Part shown: one piece after another, positions 21,257-32,760 of the stretch | Layout: the number at the start of each line of letters is the position of its first letter | Numbering within the stretch: the first letter of the stretch is position 1 | NCBI RefSeq assembly: GCF_037176765.1 | Contig: NC_090023.1 | Coordinates: 154,235,663 to 154,299,662 of the forward strand | Reading direction: 5' to 3' | Source: Anolis sagrei | Lineage: Eukaryota; Chordata; Lepidosauria; Squamata; Anolidae | Length of the DNA: 64,000 nt | The notes under the pieces: generated by a model | Told to the model about the DNA's origin: nothing | Seen by the model: only the letters and a program-made list of their open reading frames with translations | Databases searched by the model: none | Position numbers and translations under genes: made by a program

Positions 21257-21589
21257 AGGTAAAGGTAAAAGTTTTCCCCAGACATTAAGTCCAGTTGTGT
21301 CCAACTCTGGGGGTTGGTGCTCATCTCAATTTCTTAGCTGAAGAGCCGGCATTGTCCGTAGACACCTCCAAAGTCATTTGGCTGGCATGACTGCATGGGG
21401 CACCATTACCTTCCTGCCAGAGTGGTACCTATTGATCTACTCATATTTGCATGTTTTCAAACTGCTAGTTTGGCAGAAGCTAGGGCTAACAGCGGGAGCT
21501 CATGCTGCTCCCTGGAATCAAACCTGTGACCTTTCGATCAGCAAGTTTGGTAGCTCAGCGGTTTAACTCACTGCACCATCAGGGGCTCC
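21257..21589 (-). repeat. Sauria SINE, near full length
   Basis: Reversed, it starts GGAGCCCCTGATGGTGCAGT (tRNA-like head with A box) and has a B box around GTTTGATTCCAGGGAGCAGC. It runs through the family body (AATATGAGTAGATCAATAGG, CATGCAGTCATGCCAGCCAA) to the tail GTCCAACTCTGG-type sequence and AAAACTTTTACCTTTACC. This tRNA/BovB-tailed family is specific to squamates. Confidence 0.9.
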
Positions 21590-21619
21590 ATTTACATTGA
21601 ATAATCAAATGAGTTCAAC

Positions 21620-21795
21620 ACCACTTTAACTGCTAAGGCTTAATGCTATGGAATCATGGGAATTGTAGTTTTACGAGATTTTTCACCTTCTCTCCCACTG
21701 AGTTAGAGTTCCTCACCAAACTACAAACCCCATGATTCCATAGCATAAGCTATGCCAATTAAAGTGGTATCAAATTGCATTAATTCCACATGTAC
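21620..21795. mobile_element. palindromic MITE
   Basis: The half TGCTATGGAATCATGGGAAT is matched in reverse by CCCCATGATTCCATAGCATA, and CCACTTTAACTGCTAAGGC pairs loosely with the AATTAAAGTGG at right. No coding capacity. Sequence from 21870 to 22080 looks like an eroded LINE 3' end. Confidence 0.65.
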
Positions 21796-22184
21796 ATCTA
21801 TCCTAGGATAGCTCTCTCCTTGTTGCTCTACAGTTAGCGATTAAAAATGTTTCTGTTCTAAGAAGCTTTTTTTAAAAATGTAAAGGTTTTTAATAGTGTG
21901 TGATTATTTGAAGTTTTAACTCTTAACTTTGTCATGATTTTGTTTTAAGTGGTTTACAGTAATTCCATAGATAGCATAGTGACATTTTGACAATAGTGTT
22001 TTGTTATGTTTATAAGTGTTTTAGGTTTTGTTTTTTAAGAAAAAATGAGTAGATGTGTTTCAGTTTTTGTAAGCCACTTCACATTTTTGAGGGGGAGGAG
22101 GAAAGAAAAACAAGTTTTGCTCCTCCAGTGAAGCACACTGTTTTTCTTAAGATCAGACATAGCATTCTTCTATTGCCTCTAGAT

Positions 22185-22657
22185 CAGGCATGGGCAAACT
22201 TTTTTGCCTTGGGGCTGACCAGGCAGGCTGGGACAGGAGGGAGGGGGCCCAGACACGCACTGAATGGGACAGCACTGGGAGGGGCTGGGGTCAGGAGAAT
22301 CTCAGGTTGTCCTCCTAACATAAGGGCGGTGCCGTTCGCCCCATCCTTATCACAGGAGGAAGGTGGGACACATGGTGGCTGAGAGTGCTCCGAGGGCTCT
22401 CAGCAGCTACATGCCTTACTCAAGTCATCCTCCTGGTATAAGGATGGAGCCGCTTACACCTCCTTATGCCGGGAGGAAAAGGAGGGCTCTCAGCTTCTGT
22501 GTGCCCCCCTCCCTCATCTTTTTGGCATAAGGACATGGCGGGCCACTGTGTGCTTATGCCAAGAGGACAGTGAAAATGAGGAGGGCCTGAGATAATCATC
22601 CCCGGGGGGGGGGGGGGGGGCGCATCTGGTCCTTGGGCCTTAGTTTGTCCATGCCTG
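22185..22657. mobile_element. non-autonomous hAT element with internal hairpins
   Basis: Terminal inverted repeats CAGGCATGGGCAAAC (22185) and GTTTGTCCATGCCTG (ending 22657). Flanks CTCTAGAT and CTCTAGTC match at 6 of 8 bases. The GC-rich interior holds three successive hairpins and a run of about 20 G at 22601. No transposase. Confidence 0.8.
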
Positions 22658-22665
22658 CTCTAGTC

Positions 22666-24240
22666 AGAAATTCACAACTTGTGTTTCTCTGTCAGCCCTT
22701 TTTCTTGGTATGGCATCTCCTAAAAGAAAGTAATTTTGCAACATGACTACTTTGGGAGTGATTTTATCCTTGATGTAGAGATGCAACAGAATTATTCCAT
22801 CCCGTTGGTGTTTTATAAATGTGAGTCGAGTGACTAAGTATATTTGTAACATCAAGTGTTGAAGAAACAAGTTGTTGAATTCAGATAAAACAGAGTAAAA
22901 TGTTAGGGAATATGAATTGGAGAATAACCTGTGCTCAAGATGGGGTAAAAATGGAAGTTGGCATCTTTTTAGATTAGCATAATATGTAGTCTATTCACTA
23001 TATCTCTATTATAAGCACATACACTGTTTTCTAATAATCATCACTTACTAAGTTTACCACTTGACAATACACTCTGTAATTAATCACAAACATAAAAAGA
23101 TTTTTTTTTACTGTTTATGAAATCAAAAACATTAAAATGTTTCTCATTATAAAATGGATAGAAATTATATATTGGCTTTCAACATCTAGTGGAGGGATGA
23201 TGACCATTAGATTGTATGTCGTCAAGTAATGTGGAGTTTCTTATAAATGCTTTTAGAGTTTGTTGTGAATTAATAAGACCGTTGAATTCCTGTTTTCTAG
23301 TTTTGTTCAGGCCAGAATAGGTCATGAAGATGGGACAGTTGAATTGAGGCAGGTACTTGGATAATCAGCAGCTTTTTTGTGTAAAGTATCGGTGGAAATT
23401 ATGTGACTTTCCAGAAGTTATTGAATTTCAAATCTGATCAGTTGCAGCCATTCGCCGATAGCAAGGAATGCTGAAGAAGGTACTCCAGCAACATTTGGGG
23501 TATCACAGGATTCCTGCTTCCATTCTATGACGTAAATTAGTGGTTCCCATAATTAGATGCTCAGATGATAATCCAACGTCACCTTTCAGAAGACCCAACC
23601 CATGTAGTTGGAGATTCTGAGAGTTTTTCTGCAATGATAACAGGGCACCCAAGCTTGGGAACCATCATCAGAGGCTCTGCCTGAATTTGTATTTCCTCGG
23701 TTTATTTGAGGAGAATTTTGGCATTCCAAGTGTCTCCCTCCTTCAGTTCTGCAGAGAGCCCAGGACTGGGTCATGTAACAGTTTGCCTATCTAACATTTC
23801 CTGTGTCTGAAAAAAGGGATAGGCTCCCCTCACACTGTTCGCACTGCTTGCAGATAGGTTGCCTTGTTATCTACTGAGACATGAAATCTTTGTTGTGGTT
23901 TTGTCTGTGACATTTAAAAAGGAGAATTGTGATGTTGTCTCTATTTTCAAAGTAAATAAGTACAATGGAAGAACTGACTGGATGTTTTGTCTCTTGGTGA
24001 GTCACACGATGTTAACCATATGAGAACAGTTTAGATTGGAATGGGGGGAAGCTAACGGGTTCTCATTTCAAAGATTCGATGGTAGACAGCTCACTGGATT
24101 GATGTGGTAGGAATTTAATGCAGGAATCTTACATTGTTTACTCAAGCACAGCATATGTCTGAAATGGTGTTCTCAGCATAAAAAGTTATAGACAAATATC
24201 TATTTTCCACATTGACAATATAGGAATGTGTAAAGGAACA
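22666..24240. other. intron 1, no feature recognised
   Basis: AT-rich, unique-looking sequence without coding or repeat signal that I can support. Confidence 0.45.
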
Positions 24241-24430
24241 GGTGTGGGTAGTGGTTGGAGTTGGACTAGGATTGGAGAATAGGGAAGCTCAATTTTTGAC
24301 CTTGGGCAAGTCACTCTCTCAGCCTGAGAAGAAGGCAAAGGCAAATACAAATCTAGCCAAGAAAAGGCCATGATAGGTTTGTCTCGGATTCATCATAAAT
24401 CAGAAATTACTTAAAGACACACACAAAACA
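24241..24430 (+). repeat. tRNA-derived SINE (squamate type)
   Basis: GTGTGGGTAGTGGTTGGAGT head, CTTGGGCAAGTCACTCTCTC middle, CATGATAGGTTTGTCTCGGA, and an ACACACACAAAAC tail. The B box has decayed. Confidence 0.75.
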
Positions 24431-25210
24431 AATGGATTTACTACATTTGTATGGATGTTTTGTCATGTTGCCTATGCACTGTGCAAAAGGAACATGTGGG
24501 AGTGTTTTGACTTCAAATGTGGGGAATTTGTTCTTGGTGAACCGCCTCAACCTTACCTTCTTCCAGATGCACAGACAAAACATGCAGTGCAATAGTGTGA
24601 GACGACAAGACTATTGGTTGTTTCCCACTACACTGTGTTCCCACCATCCTTCAGCTTACTTGGCACCAGAAGGTTTCCTTCTTTTCTTGTTTAATAAGTA
24701 TTTGCTGATAGTGTAGATAAATAAATCATTATCCTCCAGGTGCCCTGTCTTTTTTTGCTGGTGCCCAGAAGCATTCTTCAGGAAGGAAGGAAAGAGGGTG
24801 GAGTAGCTCAAGGTTGGTGCTTTGGTTTCCAGCTTTTCAAGGTAATATTTTAAAACTGTTCTTCAAAGAAAATAAATGAGAAGGGCCTTGACAGCCCCAA
24901 GAGAAATCTCTGATTGTGCTGCTGACCTTAAAGCTATGCCATCTCTTTAATGTGAAGATGTGGAAAGATTTTGCTTGGGTTTTCTTTTCCAGTGATTAAG
25001 CCATCGTAATCTATATATGAACTGCCATTGCTGCTGCTCCAGCAGATTTCTGGAATTTGCATGAAAAATATTAAAAACCCACATAATTCCCCAAGGGTAC
25101 TTTAGAGAAGCTGCAAGTAATTTTAGTTTTGCCCTCTTAAGTTTGTTGGAATTGAGATGTTGCAGCGTGACACAATAGCTATCTTTGAAATCTCTTCTTA
25201 ACAGCAAAGC

Positions 25211-25262
25211 AACTTGCAGTTTCTCAGGTTGCTCCTGACACGACAAAAAAAAAAAGCAAAAA
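25211..25262 (+). repeat. SINE 3' tail fragment
   Basis: TTGCAGTTTCTCAGGTTGCT followed by CCTGACACGAC and a poly-A run: the last 40 bp of the SINE family at 60432. The surrounding 24431-25210 and 25263-26600 hold nothing else I recognise. Confidence 0.75.
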
Positions 25263-26599
25263 AAAGCAAAGAGATGCTAAATGTGTGATAGTTTATTGTG
25301 TGAGACCAGCCATACTTAGAGGTGAAGGAGCAGATTGGCCTTCTGCCATGTGACCTTATACAGTATTTATAACAATGTAAATAGAATGCTTTTCCAGTTG
25401 ATTCCCTGGAAGCATCATGAAAGAGGCTATTTCTTGTAAATCAAACATCAGCATTTGCTTAGTACAAGGCATCTTCATGTCCAAGGTATAGCCTAGCACA
25501 GGTTGGCCCATTGCAACTTACATCATTGTGCAGCACTGGGCTATGTGGGTATTTTAGAGACCAAACAACAACTGGAGTGCAACATGTTTCCCCTATTAGC
25601 TTCAAATACAAATAAAATCAAAGAAAATTGTGAAAAATCAATTTTGTATCTTCAAAGTAAAATTACTGATGTTTTTTTCCAGCAGAGTCAGATAACCATA
25701 GAATCTTGACGCAAAAAACAAAACAAAACACCCCAATGTTCTATGACTATTTGAGGAAATAAAAATCACATCTTTCTATGAAGTGTGTGATGTGTGTCTA
25801 TTATTGTGGTAGAAAGCTTGAACAAATGAAATGAAATTTGATTGTCTTCCTTTTGCTTGGAGTGCAAATCTCCAGATGTTGCTAGACTAGACTTTTCTGC
25901 AGCCATAGCTAGCATAACTGGTGGTGAGAGACAGTTTGAGCTGCAGATCAGCAACATCTAAAGGGCTACATGTTCTTTCATCTTGTCTTTAAATTAAGGG
26001 GGTGGGATTGTGGTCTGTGTGGGAGTTAAGAGATGCATTAGATTTTTAAATGTCACTGTGACCTTTAAACAAAAATCCTGTTATGAGCAATTCAGCTATA
26101 TAGGTAGCAAGCCAATTCTCCCAGAATCTTGGCTTGATAGTATCTGAGCTTTTCTTGTTTGATCTTGGTCAGATGTCAATATTTGACTAACCTCTTGGCC
26201 ATCATGCCAATTCTGATGCCCTTGCTTTTGCCTAATTTGCATATAAATAGAATTGCTGGTATCGTGTACAAGATCTGTGGGCCTATCTTCTAACTGTGCT
26301 AGAATAGCATACTTAGCTAAATCCCATGTGGGTGTTTTGTGGCTTTAAAAAAACATGCTTAGCATTCCTTTCAAACTGGACCCAGTACCCCAATTCCTGG
26401 TTCCATTTCATGTCTCTCTCTTTTAGATTCTACAGGTCTTTTTTGGTGGTGGGGGGAGGGGTAAGATAGCTTTGACTTGACCAATGATCAAATTTCCATG
26501 TATAATGGAATTTGTTCATTGGCTGAGTTGTTTCAGTTGGTGAAACCACAGAATATAAAAGCTACATATTGATCTTCATATTACAATTCATACATATCA

Positions 26600-27181
26600 T
26601 TATAATGTATGGGGTCACTGTTCTGTCGCCACTGGGCCTATAGCTAGTTGACTTTAGATATAGGATGTGTACCCAGCGGGAAGCCAGGGGCCCTAGGAAA
26701 AGTTCTCAGAGGCTTCCTTTACAAAAGGAACCTTCAAATGGCTTAAAAGGTACAACAAAGTATTGTATTAATGAATCAAACAGGAATTGTAAAGCTTTCT
26801 TGGTAAAGTATCAGTTCTCTCAAACTTGTCCACAGGGAACAGGCACTATCTTCAATAACTTTCTTCAAAGGAAAATTCCCCTTTTTAACTTCTCCCAAGG
26901 CTAACTAAAATCCAACCCTCACTGGTGTGGGCTCCTCTGCCCGGCTGAACTGCTTCTCGAAACATTGAGAGGACCTACCAGAAAGGCAACGGATGTTCTT
27001 TAGAGTTGGCTGTCTTCCTGGAAACTCCCAAGGCTGTAGGAAGTAATCCCTGGAGTTCTTAGGAGACCCTTAAAGCTGTGGGAATGCTTCCCTGGCGTTC
27101 TTTCCCTGGAGCCCTTAAAGGTTGAAGCCTTTGTACAGGGGAAGTAAACACATCCTATACATTGGCTAACCTTGCTGTGAC
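26600..27181. other. unclassified block with degenerate about 42-bp repeats
   Basis: Around 27017-27130 the words CCTGGAGTTCTTAGGAGACC and CCTGGCGTTCTTTCCCTGGA recur at a spacing of about 42 bp, each followed by a CTTAAAG-like word. The block looks like part of an interspersed repeat, but I cannot name its family. Confidence 0.4.
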
Positions 27182-27385
27182 TGACTGGAAAAGGCTCCCT
27201 TCCCTCCAAAGCCTAGAAAGGGGGTGGAACCAGGGAACCCAATGATAATTGACTGGAAATGGCTCCCTTCCCTCCAAAGCCTAGAAAGGGGGTGGAACCA
27301 GGGAACCCAATGATAATTGACTGGAAATGGCTCCCTTCCCTCCAAAGCCTAGAAAGGGGGTGGAACCAGGGAACCCAATGATAAT
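27182..27385. repeat. 68-bp minisatellite, three copies
   Basis: Units at 27182, 27250 and 27318, each starting TGACTGGAAA and containing GGCTCCCTTCCCTCCAAAGC and AAAGGGGGTGGAACCAGGG. Copies 2 and 3 appear identical and copy 1 differs at one base, so the array expanded recently. A fourth unit breaks off after TTGACAGG. Confidence 0.95.
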
Positions 27386-28958
27386 TGACAGGTGGCTTGC
27401 CCTATGAATGCAGCCAAAAGAAGCCACCTATCTGCAGAGTCCCTGAAACTTAGAACTATAAACAAACACTCAGTGCAAAGCACAAAATTGGAGCTCCTGG
27501 AACAGCTGTTCCAGAATAGTCACCATAAGTTAATAGACAACTGGAAGAAACATGCATGCACATTGTTCATTGGTGACAATGTCCTTATGTTAGTTAAAAC
27601 AATTGTTGTTGGTCAATCTAAATTCAATTGACATGTATGGAAAGATTACTGATAAAGTGAACTGGGTCTTGGGAATCAGGTGGGTGAGCTTAGTAATGAA
27701 AATCTTATCTTAAAGTAATTGCAACGTATTATTTGGAAAATTCCCAGTTGCCTTGGAAATAGGGACTTAAATATAATGGTGTATTGTTCTTTAATGAGTA
27801 TACAGTGCTCATGATTCGTCTAATAATTACGATCCTACATGATGTGAAGACTAGTAATTATGATCCTACACATTGTGAAGATGATCAGCCATGTGTGAGC
27901 AACTTGTTTGCCTTTGAAAGCTTGAGAGACCTTTTAATGCCTTTCATAAAACCTTATGTGAGCTCTTCTTGAACCCAGAAGCATACATCCAACTTCATCA
28001 CAGCTAGATAGAACAATGAAACATCTGTAAAACCTGACAAATTCCCCATTGATTCAGTGAGTCAAATCTAGTTGGGACTAATGGTTAGATTTAGGCTAGA
28101 ATGTTTTCCCCATCAGGAGTAAATATTTGGAATGTTGCTTTCCTACTATTGATCCCAGTGTTGTTTTTTTAGGGGGAAATATATTTTTATGATTTTTGTA
28201 AAGAATTCATGTATTTAAAAGTAAATTTTTAACAATTTCTTACCATTGAAGAATAAGACTAGATTTGAATGACAAATTGACTGCAACCAAAGCATTCCTT
28301 TGTTTATACACTGTGCAGATACACATTAATAGTATAGTAGGATACATAACCAAGATCACTTTAAAGTTCAACATAGCCTTTCCAAATAGCAGCTTTTGTG
28401 CTTACAGCGTATTTCTTTCAACAGCATCAGTACATAAGAGTAACATTTTCTGTAGGCTGCTGATGCTGGTGTCATTTGAGTTTCATATTGAGAACAGATC
28501 TGGAGTAAAATTGCATTTTGAAGGGAAGTACATTTTAGCTGGAGTCTGAGGTTTGCTAGCTTCAGGATAATTGAGTATGTACTTTTAGTACAATTGTGTC
28601 TAGATCTGGGGAACTAATGAAACTTCTTAGCCTTTTCCCAGTTTTTAAAACCTCCTTTGTATTTTGTAAGAGTTGTCTTCAGTGAAGGTTTCTGCTCCAA
28701 TAAATAGGTAGTGTTGCTAGATCTGTGTCATTTAACCATTTTCGAGTGCCAGAGTGTATCTGTGTATTTGAGAGCACTCACTTCTCCAAATGCTTCAATG
28801 GCATAAAAGTGGCAGTGGTTTTTATGCCTTTCAAGAAAGCTTATGAGGGAGAAGTAATATGAAATATATATGACGGCTCATTTACTTCTATTCCTTTCTG
28901 GAAAGCTTGAACAAATGTTTCACCTTACGATAGCTTAAAAAATACCCTTAAGTCACCA
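27386..28958. other. intron 1, no gene; small 31-bp duplication
   Basis: At 27825-27886 a 31-bp word (AATTACGATCCTACAT ... GTGAAGA) occurs twice in tandem with a few changes. Otherwise unique-looking. Confidence 0.5.
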
Positions 28959-29158
28959 AATCCTGTCTGATCTGGCAAGTTAAGCAGGGTCAACCCTGGT
29001 TAGTACTTGAATGGGAGATTATCAAGGAATATCAGATGCTGCAATGTGTATTTCAGAGGAAGGAACTGAGAAAACCTTCTGATAATTCCTTGTCTATGAA
29101 AACTCTATGAAATTCATGGTGTTGCCATAACTGATCAGGCAACCTGAAGGCACACAAA
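28959..29158 (+). repeat. 5S rRNA-derived SINE
   Basis: The first 85 bp follow 5S rRNA: TCTGATCTGGCAAGTTAAGC, AGGGTCAACCCTGGTTAGTA and CTTGAATGGGAGATTATCAA, covering the internal pol III promoter (A box, intermediate element, C box). The rest has the same 3' body and tail as the tRNA SINEs (GAGGAAGGAACTGAG; TGTTGCCATAACTGATCAGG; CTGAAGGCACACAAAAC). It is a SINE, not a functional 5S gene. Confidence 0.85.
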
Positions 29159-30490
29159 ACATATAGAGTGAATACTTGTTTGCTACAGTTACTGGAAGCC
29201 AAATAATGTTGTTTTGGCATTAAATCTTGCCTTTGAGCTGCCAGTTGGCCATTTTCATTAAAAATGGAGGCTCAGTCTTGTCTCTTTCCCAAGCATTCAG
29301 CTTGTTAGGCCCTGGATGCCTACCTTATTGTTTAGGAAAAGACAGAGCTGGCTTCTTAATGTGTTTGCGCATTGTGGTGATTTGTTGAACAGTGGTGTGC
29401 TTCCTTTTAACTCTTCTTACAAAAAGTTAAAAGTGCTGTCCTCAAAAGGCGCTTCTGTCATGGTCAAGAAAGAGAATTAATGCTGTGAGAACTCCACCCC
29501 CCACTTGCCCCCAGGATAAATGAAGGGTCCTATGACTGTTGCCATTGTGGGTCTAATCTCTCCATGAAGCTATAAACAGACAGTGCTTTGTTGTTCCCAC
29601 TTCCCCAACCCAAGTATACATATTAACAACTAGTAACAAGACAGCAATGTCTAACTTTTATGTGAATGTCTTTTTAAATGTGTTGGTTGCAAAACTATTG
29701 AGTCATCTTCTTCTGCTGGGTGGGAATGAACTTTTGAAAAAGTTGTTTGCACATAAAATCCTTATTTTGCTAAGTAGCAGATTAAAATTTAACTGTTTTG
29801 CCTGTTCTTCTTCTCTGCATGTGTTGTAAACAAATACTGAGATTGAAAACTTAGGGGTTTGTCTTGTCCTTTTGTCCAAGAGCAGCAGTTGTAGTTTCCC
29901 ATTCTTTCCTGCATTGTTATTGAGTGAATCATTGACCAAATGCCAGATGTGAAGATTCATCAGTTTCTAAATCACATTTATATGCATGTGACTTTGATTA
30001 AATGTTCTCAGTTTAGCTCGATTCTCATCCTTGCAAACATTTTTTTTCTATTTTGCATAATAATTTTTGCTTTTAGACTGATAAAGTAGAGAGAATCATA
30101 TCTCATCCGCATAAACATAATCCTTACTCTGCAAAGGCAAGCCAAATAAGAAGCAATTCCTTCAGCTTTAATGGGCCTAGAATCCCCAATCTTGCAAAGC
30201 CAATACTGCTGATATAGCTGTACTTATACTTTGCATACATATAGCCACTTAAAGGATATGATGACACTTGTAGGAAACCCTGGTTTGTAAAATGGATGGA
30301 TGGGACTCAAGCCAATTTTAAACAGCATGATTTGCCTGGAAGTCTGTAGAAATACCAAGTAAAATTGGTTATTGTAAGATTTTAGGCTCACTGTCTGCAA
30401 CGGGTTTAAATAATTGGGAATCTCCAATCTAAGGAGGAGAATGCCATCTAAATTTGTGAGATTTGTTCATTGACCATTATTGTCCTGTCC
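29159..30490. other. intron 1, no feature recognised
   Basis: AT-rich, unique-looking sequence; short frames only. Confidence 0.45.
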
Positions 30491-30722
30491 AGTGTGATAT
30501 AGTGGTTTGAATGTTGAAGTATGACTCTGGAGATCAGGGCTCCAATTCCTGCTCAGCCATAGAAACCTACTATATGACCTTGGGCAAATCACTTTCTCAG
30601 TCTTAGAGGAAGGCAATAAACACCCCTTCTTAATATAAAAAAACAACATAATGATAGCCAGTAAAAGTATATGTGTATGTGTGTGTGTGGGGGGGGGGGG
30701 GGACTTGATGGCATACATCACC
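30491..30722 (+). repeat. tRNA-derived SINE with internal (TG)n/G-run
   Basis: AGTGTGATATAGTGGTTTGA head, CTGCTCAGCCATAGAAACCT, CTTGGGCAAATCACTTTCTC, then a (TG)n followed by a G run at 30671-30703, and ACTTGATGGCATACATCACC as the tail. Confidence 0.75.
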
Positions 30723-30780
30723 ACTCTTTCTTTGTTGCTATTCATATTTTTTAAATTTTATGGATACGTATCAGCTACAG

Positions 30781-30995
30781 GGAGCCCCCAACCTAGCAGT
30801 TCAAAAATATGCAAATGTGAGTAGATCAATAGGTACCTCCTTGGTGGGAAGGTAAAGGCACTTCATGCAGTCATGCTGGCCACATGAACTTGTAGGCGTC
30901 TACCCCGGCTCTTGGTTTTAGAAATGGAGATTAGCACTATCCTCCAGAGCTGGACATGACTAGACTTAATGTCAAGGGGAAACTGTTACCTTTAC
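30781..30995 (+). repeat. Sauria SINE lacking its tRNA core
   Basis: The head GGAGCCCCC is joined directly to CAACCTAGCAGTTCAAAAAT, skipping about 120 bp that contain the B box. The body and tail (GAGTAGATCAATAGGTACCT; GACATGACTAGACTTAATGT; GTTACCTTTAC) are complete. The internal deletion would remove its pol III promoter. Confidence 0.85.
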
Positions 30996-31339
30996 TATCC
31001 TATGCAAATCAGGAGTGAAGAGTTATACTGCAAGGAGAAGTTCAGTATAGAACGGCATATAGAACAATGCAGTTTTTGGCTTTGAAACTGTGCTAAAAGG
31101 TGGAAAACCTGTCAAGGCACTAGCAATGCTTTGATTTAGTTGTGAAAGGGCACTCGTGTAGTTTCTTCTTAGGCCTTTGGCTTGTTTACAATTCTGTATA
31201 TTTCTTCTGTTTTTTGGTGGCCTGTATTCTTTTTCATTCTGTGCCTGTCCATAGTTTTCTGAGAACAGGAGTTGTTGGATGATACTCTTCAGTCAGCTGG
31301 AGCATTACCTGGAGCTGTTTTTTTAAACGTTTTTGGACA

Positions 31340-32130
31340 CAATTTGAAATTCTGGTTATCACCTATAAAGTCCTGTATGGCTTGAGTCCTGGCTAGCTAA
31401 AGATCCATTACTTCCTGTATAATACTGCTGAATTTTTTAAAAAGATGTTCATGAGAGCCCCTTCTCTCAATCTATCCAATTTCCTAGGCATATTTAGTAT
31501 GAACAAGGAACAGTGCCTTCTTAATGGCTCCACTCTCACCTGGTAAAGGGGTTAGGATAGCTCCCTCCTTGATATCCTTCTAGCAGAAACTTCAAACTAA
31601 CATTTAGAATTGACTGCCATGCAATTTACCTTATTTTTAAAACAGTATATTTTATTGATAACTTAGAACAGGGGTCCTCAAATTATGGCCCAGGAGCAGG
31701 ATACGACCTTCCAAAATCATTTACCCGGCCCTCGCTCAGAGTCAACCTGTCTGAAACGACTTGAAAGAATACAACAACCCTATCTCATCAGCCAAAAGCA
31801 GGCCCACACTTCCCATTGAAATACTAATACGTTTATATTTGTTAAAATTGTTCTTCATTTTAATTATTGTATTGTTTTTAAGTGTTTATTTGAACTACAA
31901 ATAAGATATGTTCAGTGTGCATAGGAATTCATTCATGTTTTTTTCAAATTATAATCCGGCCCTCCAACAGTTTGAGGGACTGTGACCTGGCCCTCTGTTT
32001 AAAAATTTCGAGGACCCCTGTCTTAGATTGTATTTTAATCTATGTTTGCTTTTATTTTTAAGCCATCTTGCAACCCAGAATTGAGTAAAAGTGGGAAATA
32101 AATGAATGCATCATCAACAACAACAATAGT
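31340..32130 (+). mobile_element. old L2-like LINE 3' end split by a hAT element
   Basis: 31340-31660 is a diverged ORF2 end (GAAATTCTGGTTATCACCTA; AAGTCCTGTATGGCTTGAGT). 32029-32130 is the 3'UTR and tail, ending in (ATC)/(AAC) repeats. The hAT at 31669-32020 separates them. Confidence 0.7.
31669..32020. mobile_element. non-autonomous hAT element
   Basis: TIRs CAGGGGTCCTCAAATTATGG and TCGAGGACCCCTG. Same family as 50523-50876 and the fragment at 59410. Flanks ACTTAGAA and TCTTAGAT share 6 of 8 bases. No coding region. Confidence 0.85.
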
Positions 32131-32760
32131 GGGGAAAATATTCTCTTCAATGTTCTTGTAAGTTGACAGGCAGCCTAAAATTAATAGTATTCATCACATT
32201 CCCTTTCCATCCTTCTACAGCTATAACAGTTACTTCACATATGCCCAACAAATATGTACCCTGACTAAATTTTAAATCCTTCTTAAATTTGATTGACTAT
32301 TACAATCTGCCAGAGTGATGAATTATTTTAGTTCTTGATTCAACAGATGACAGATAGCCCTTCAGAGTGATAGAAAATCTAATAGGAAGTAGGAGCTAAA
32401 TTCACCCAACTTCCTAGTGCATTTGCTATTTTAAAGAAAAATGATTATTACTTTCCAGTGATGACAAAATTGTACAGGGAAAGAAGTGTGACAGCCTCGT
32501 TATAAGCTTGAAAAAGCTGTTTTTTTATTAGTCTTTTGGATGTGTCTGTTTCAGAAATTTCCATAAGAAGAAAATCACTGATGTTTAACTCAGTAGGGAG
32601 AGCTGAAACTTTACAACCAAGTCCTGGATCAGGACAAAAAATAAAATTTGCCATTCATCATGTCTACATTTTAAAGATATTACGACTTGCCTTTATGTGC
32701 TTTCCAGATGTCTGGTTGCTTTGTAGAACTAACCCAAGTGTACTTTTCATTTACTTTTAG
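32131..32760 (+). other. end of intron 1 (if the 32761 acceptor is used)
   Basis: No repeat or gene is recognised. The last 20 bp (TACTTTTCATTTACTTTTAG) form a good polypyrimidine tract and acceptor. Confidence 0.45.

Noticed and set aside
26600-27181. A solo LTR of an old retrovirus-like element.
   Set aside because: No paired terminal dinucleotides, flanking duplication or primer-binding site could be supported, so it is left unclassified.
27182-27385. CRISPR-like array because of regular repeats.
   Set aside because: The units are directly adjacent with no spacers, in a vertebrate genome; it is a minisatellite.
28959-29044. A possible functional 5S rRNA gene.
   Set aside because: Only the middle and 3' part of 5S is present, with many changes, and it is fused to a SINE body and tail.
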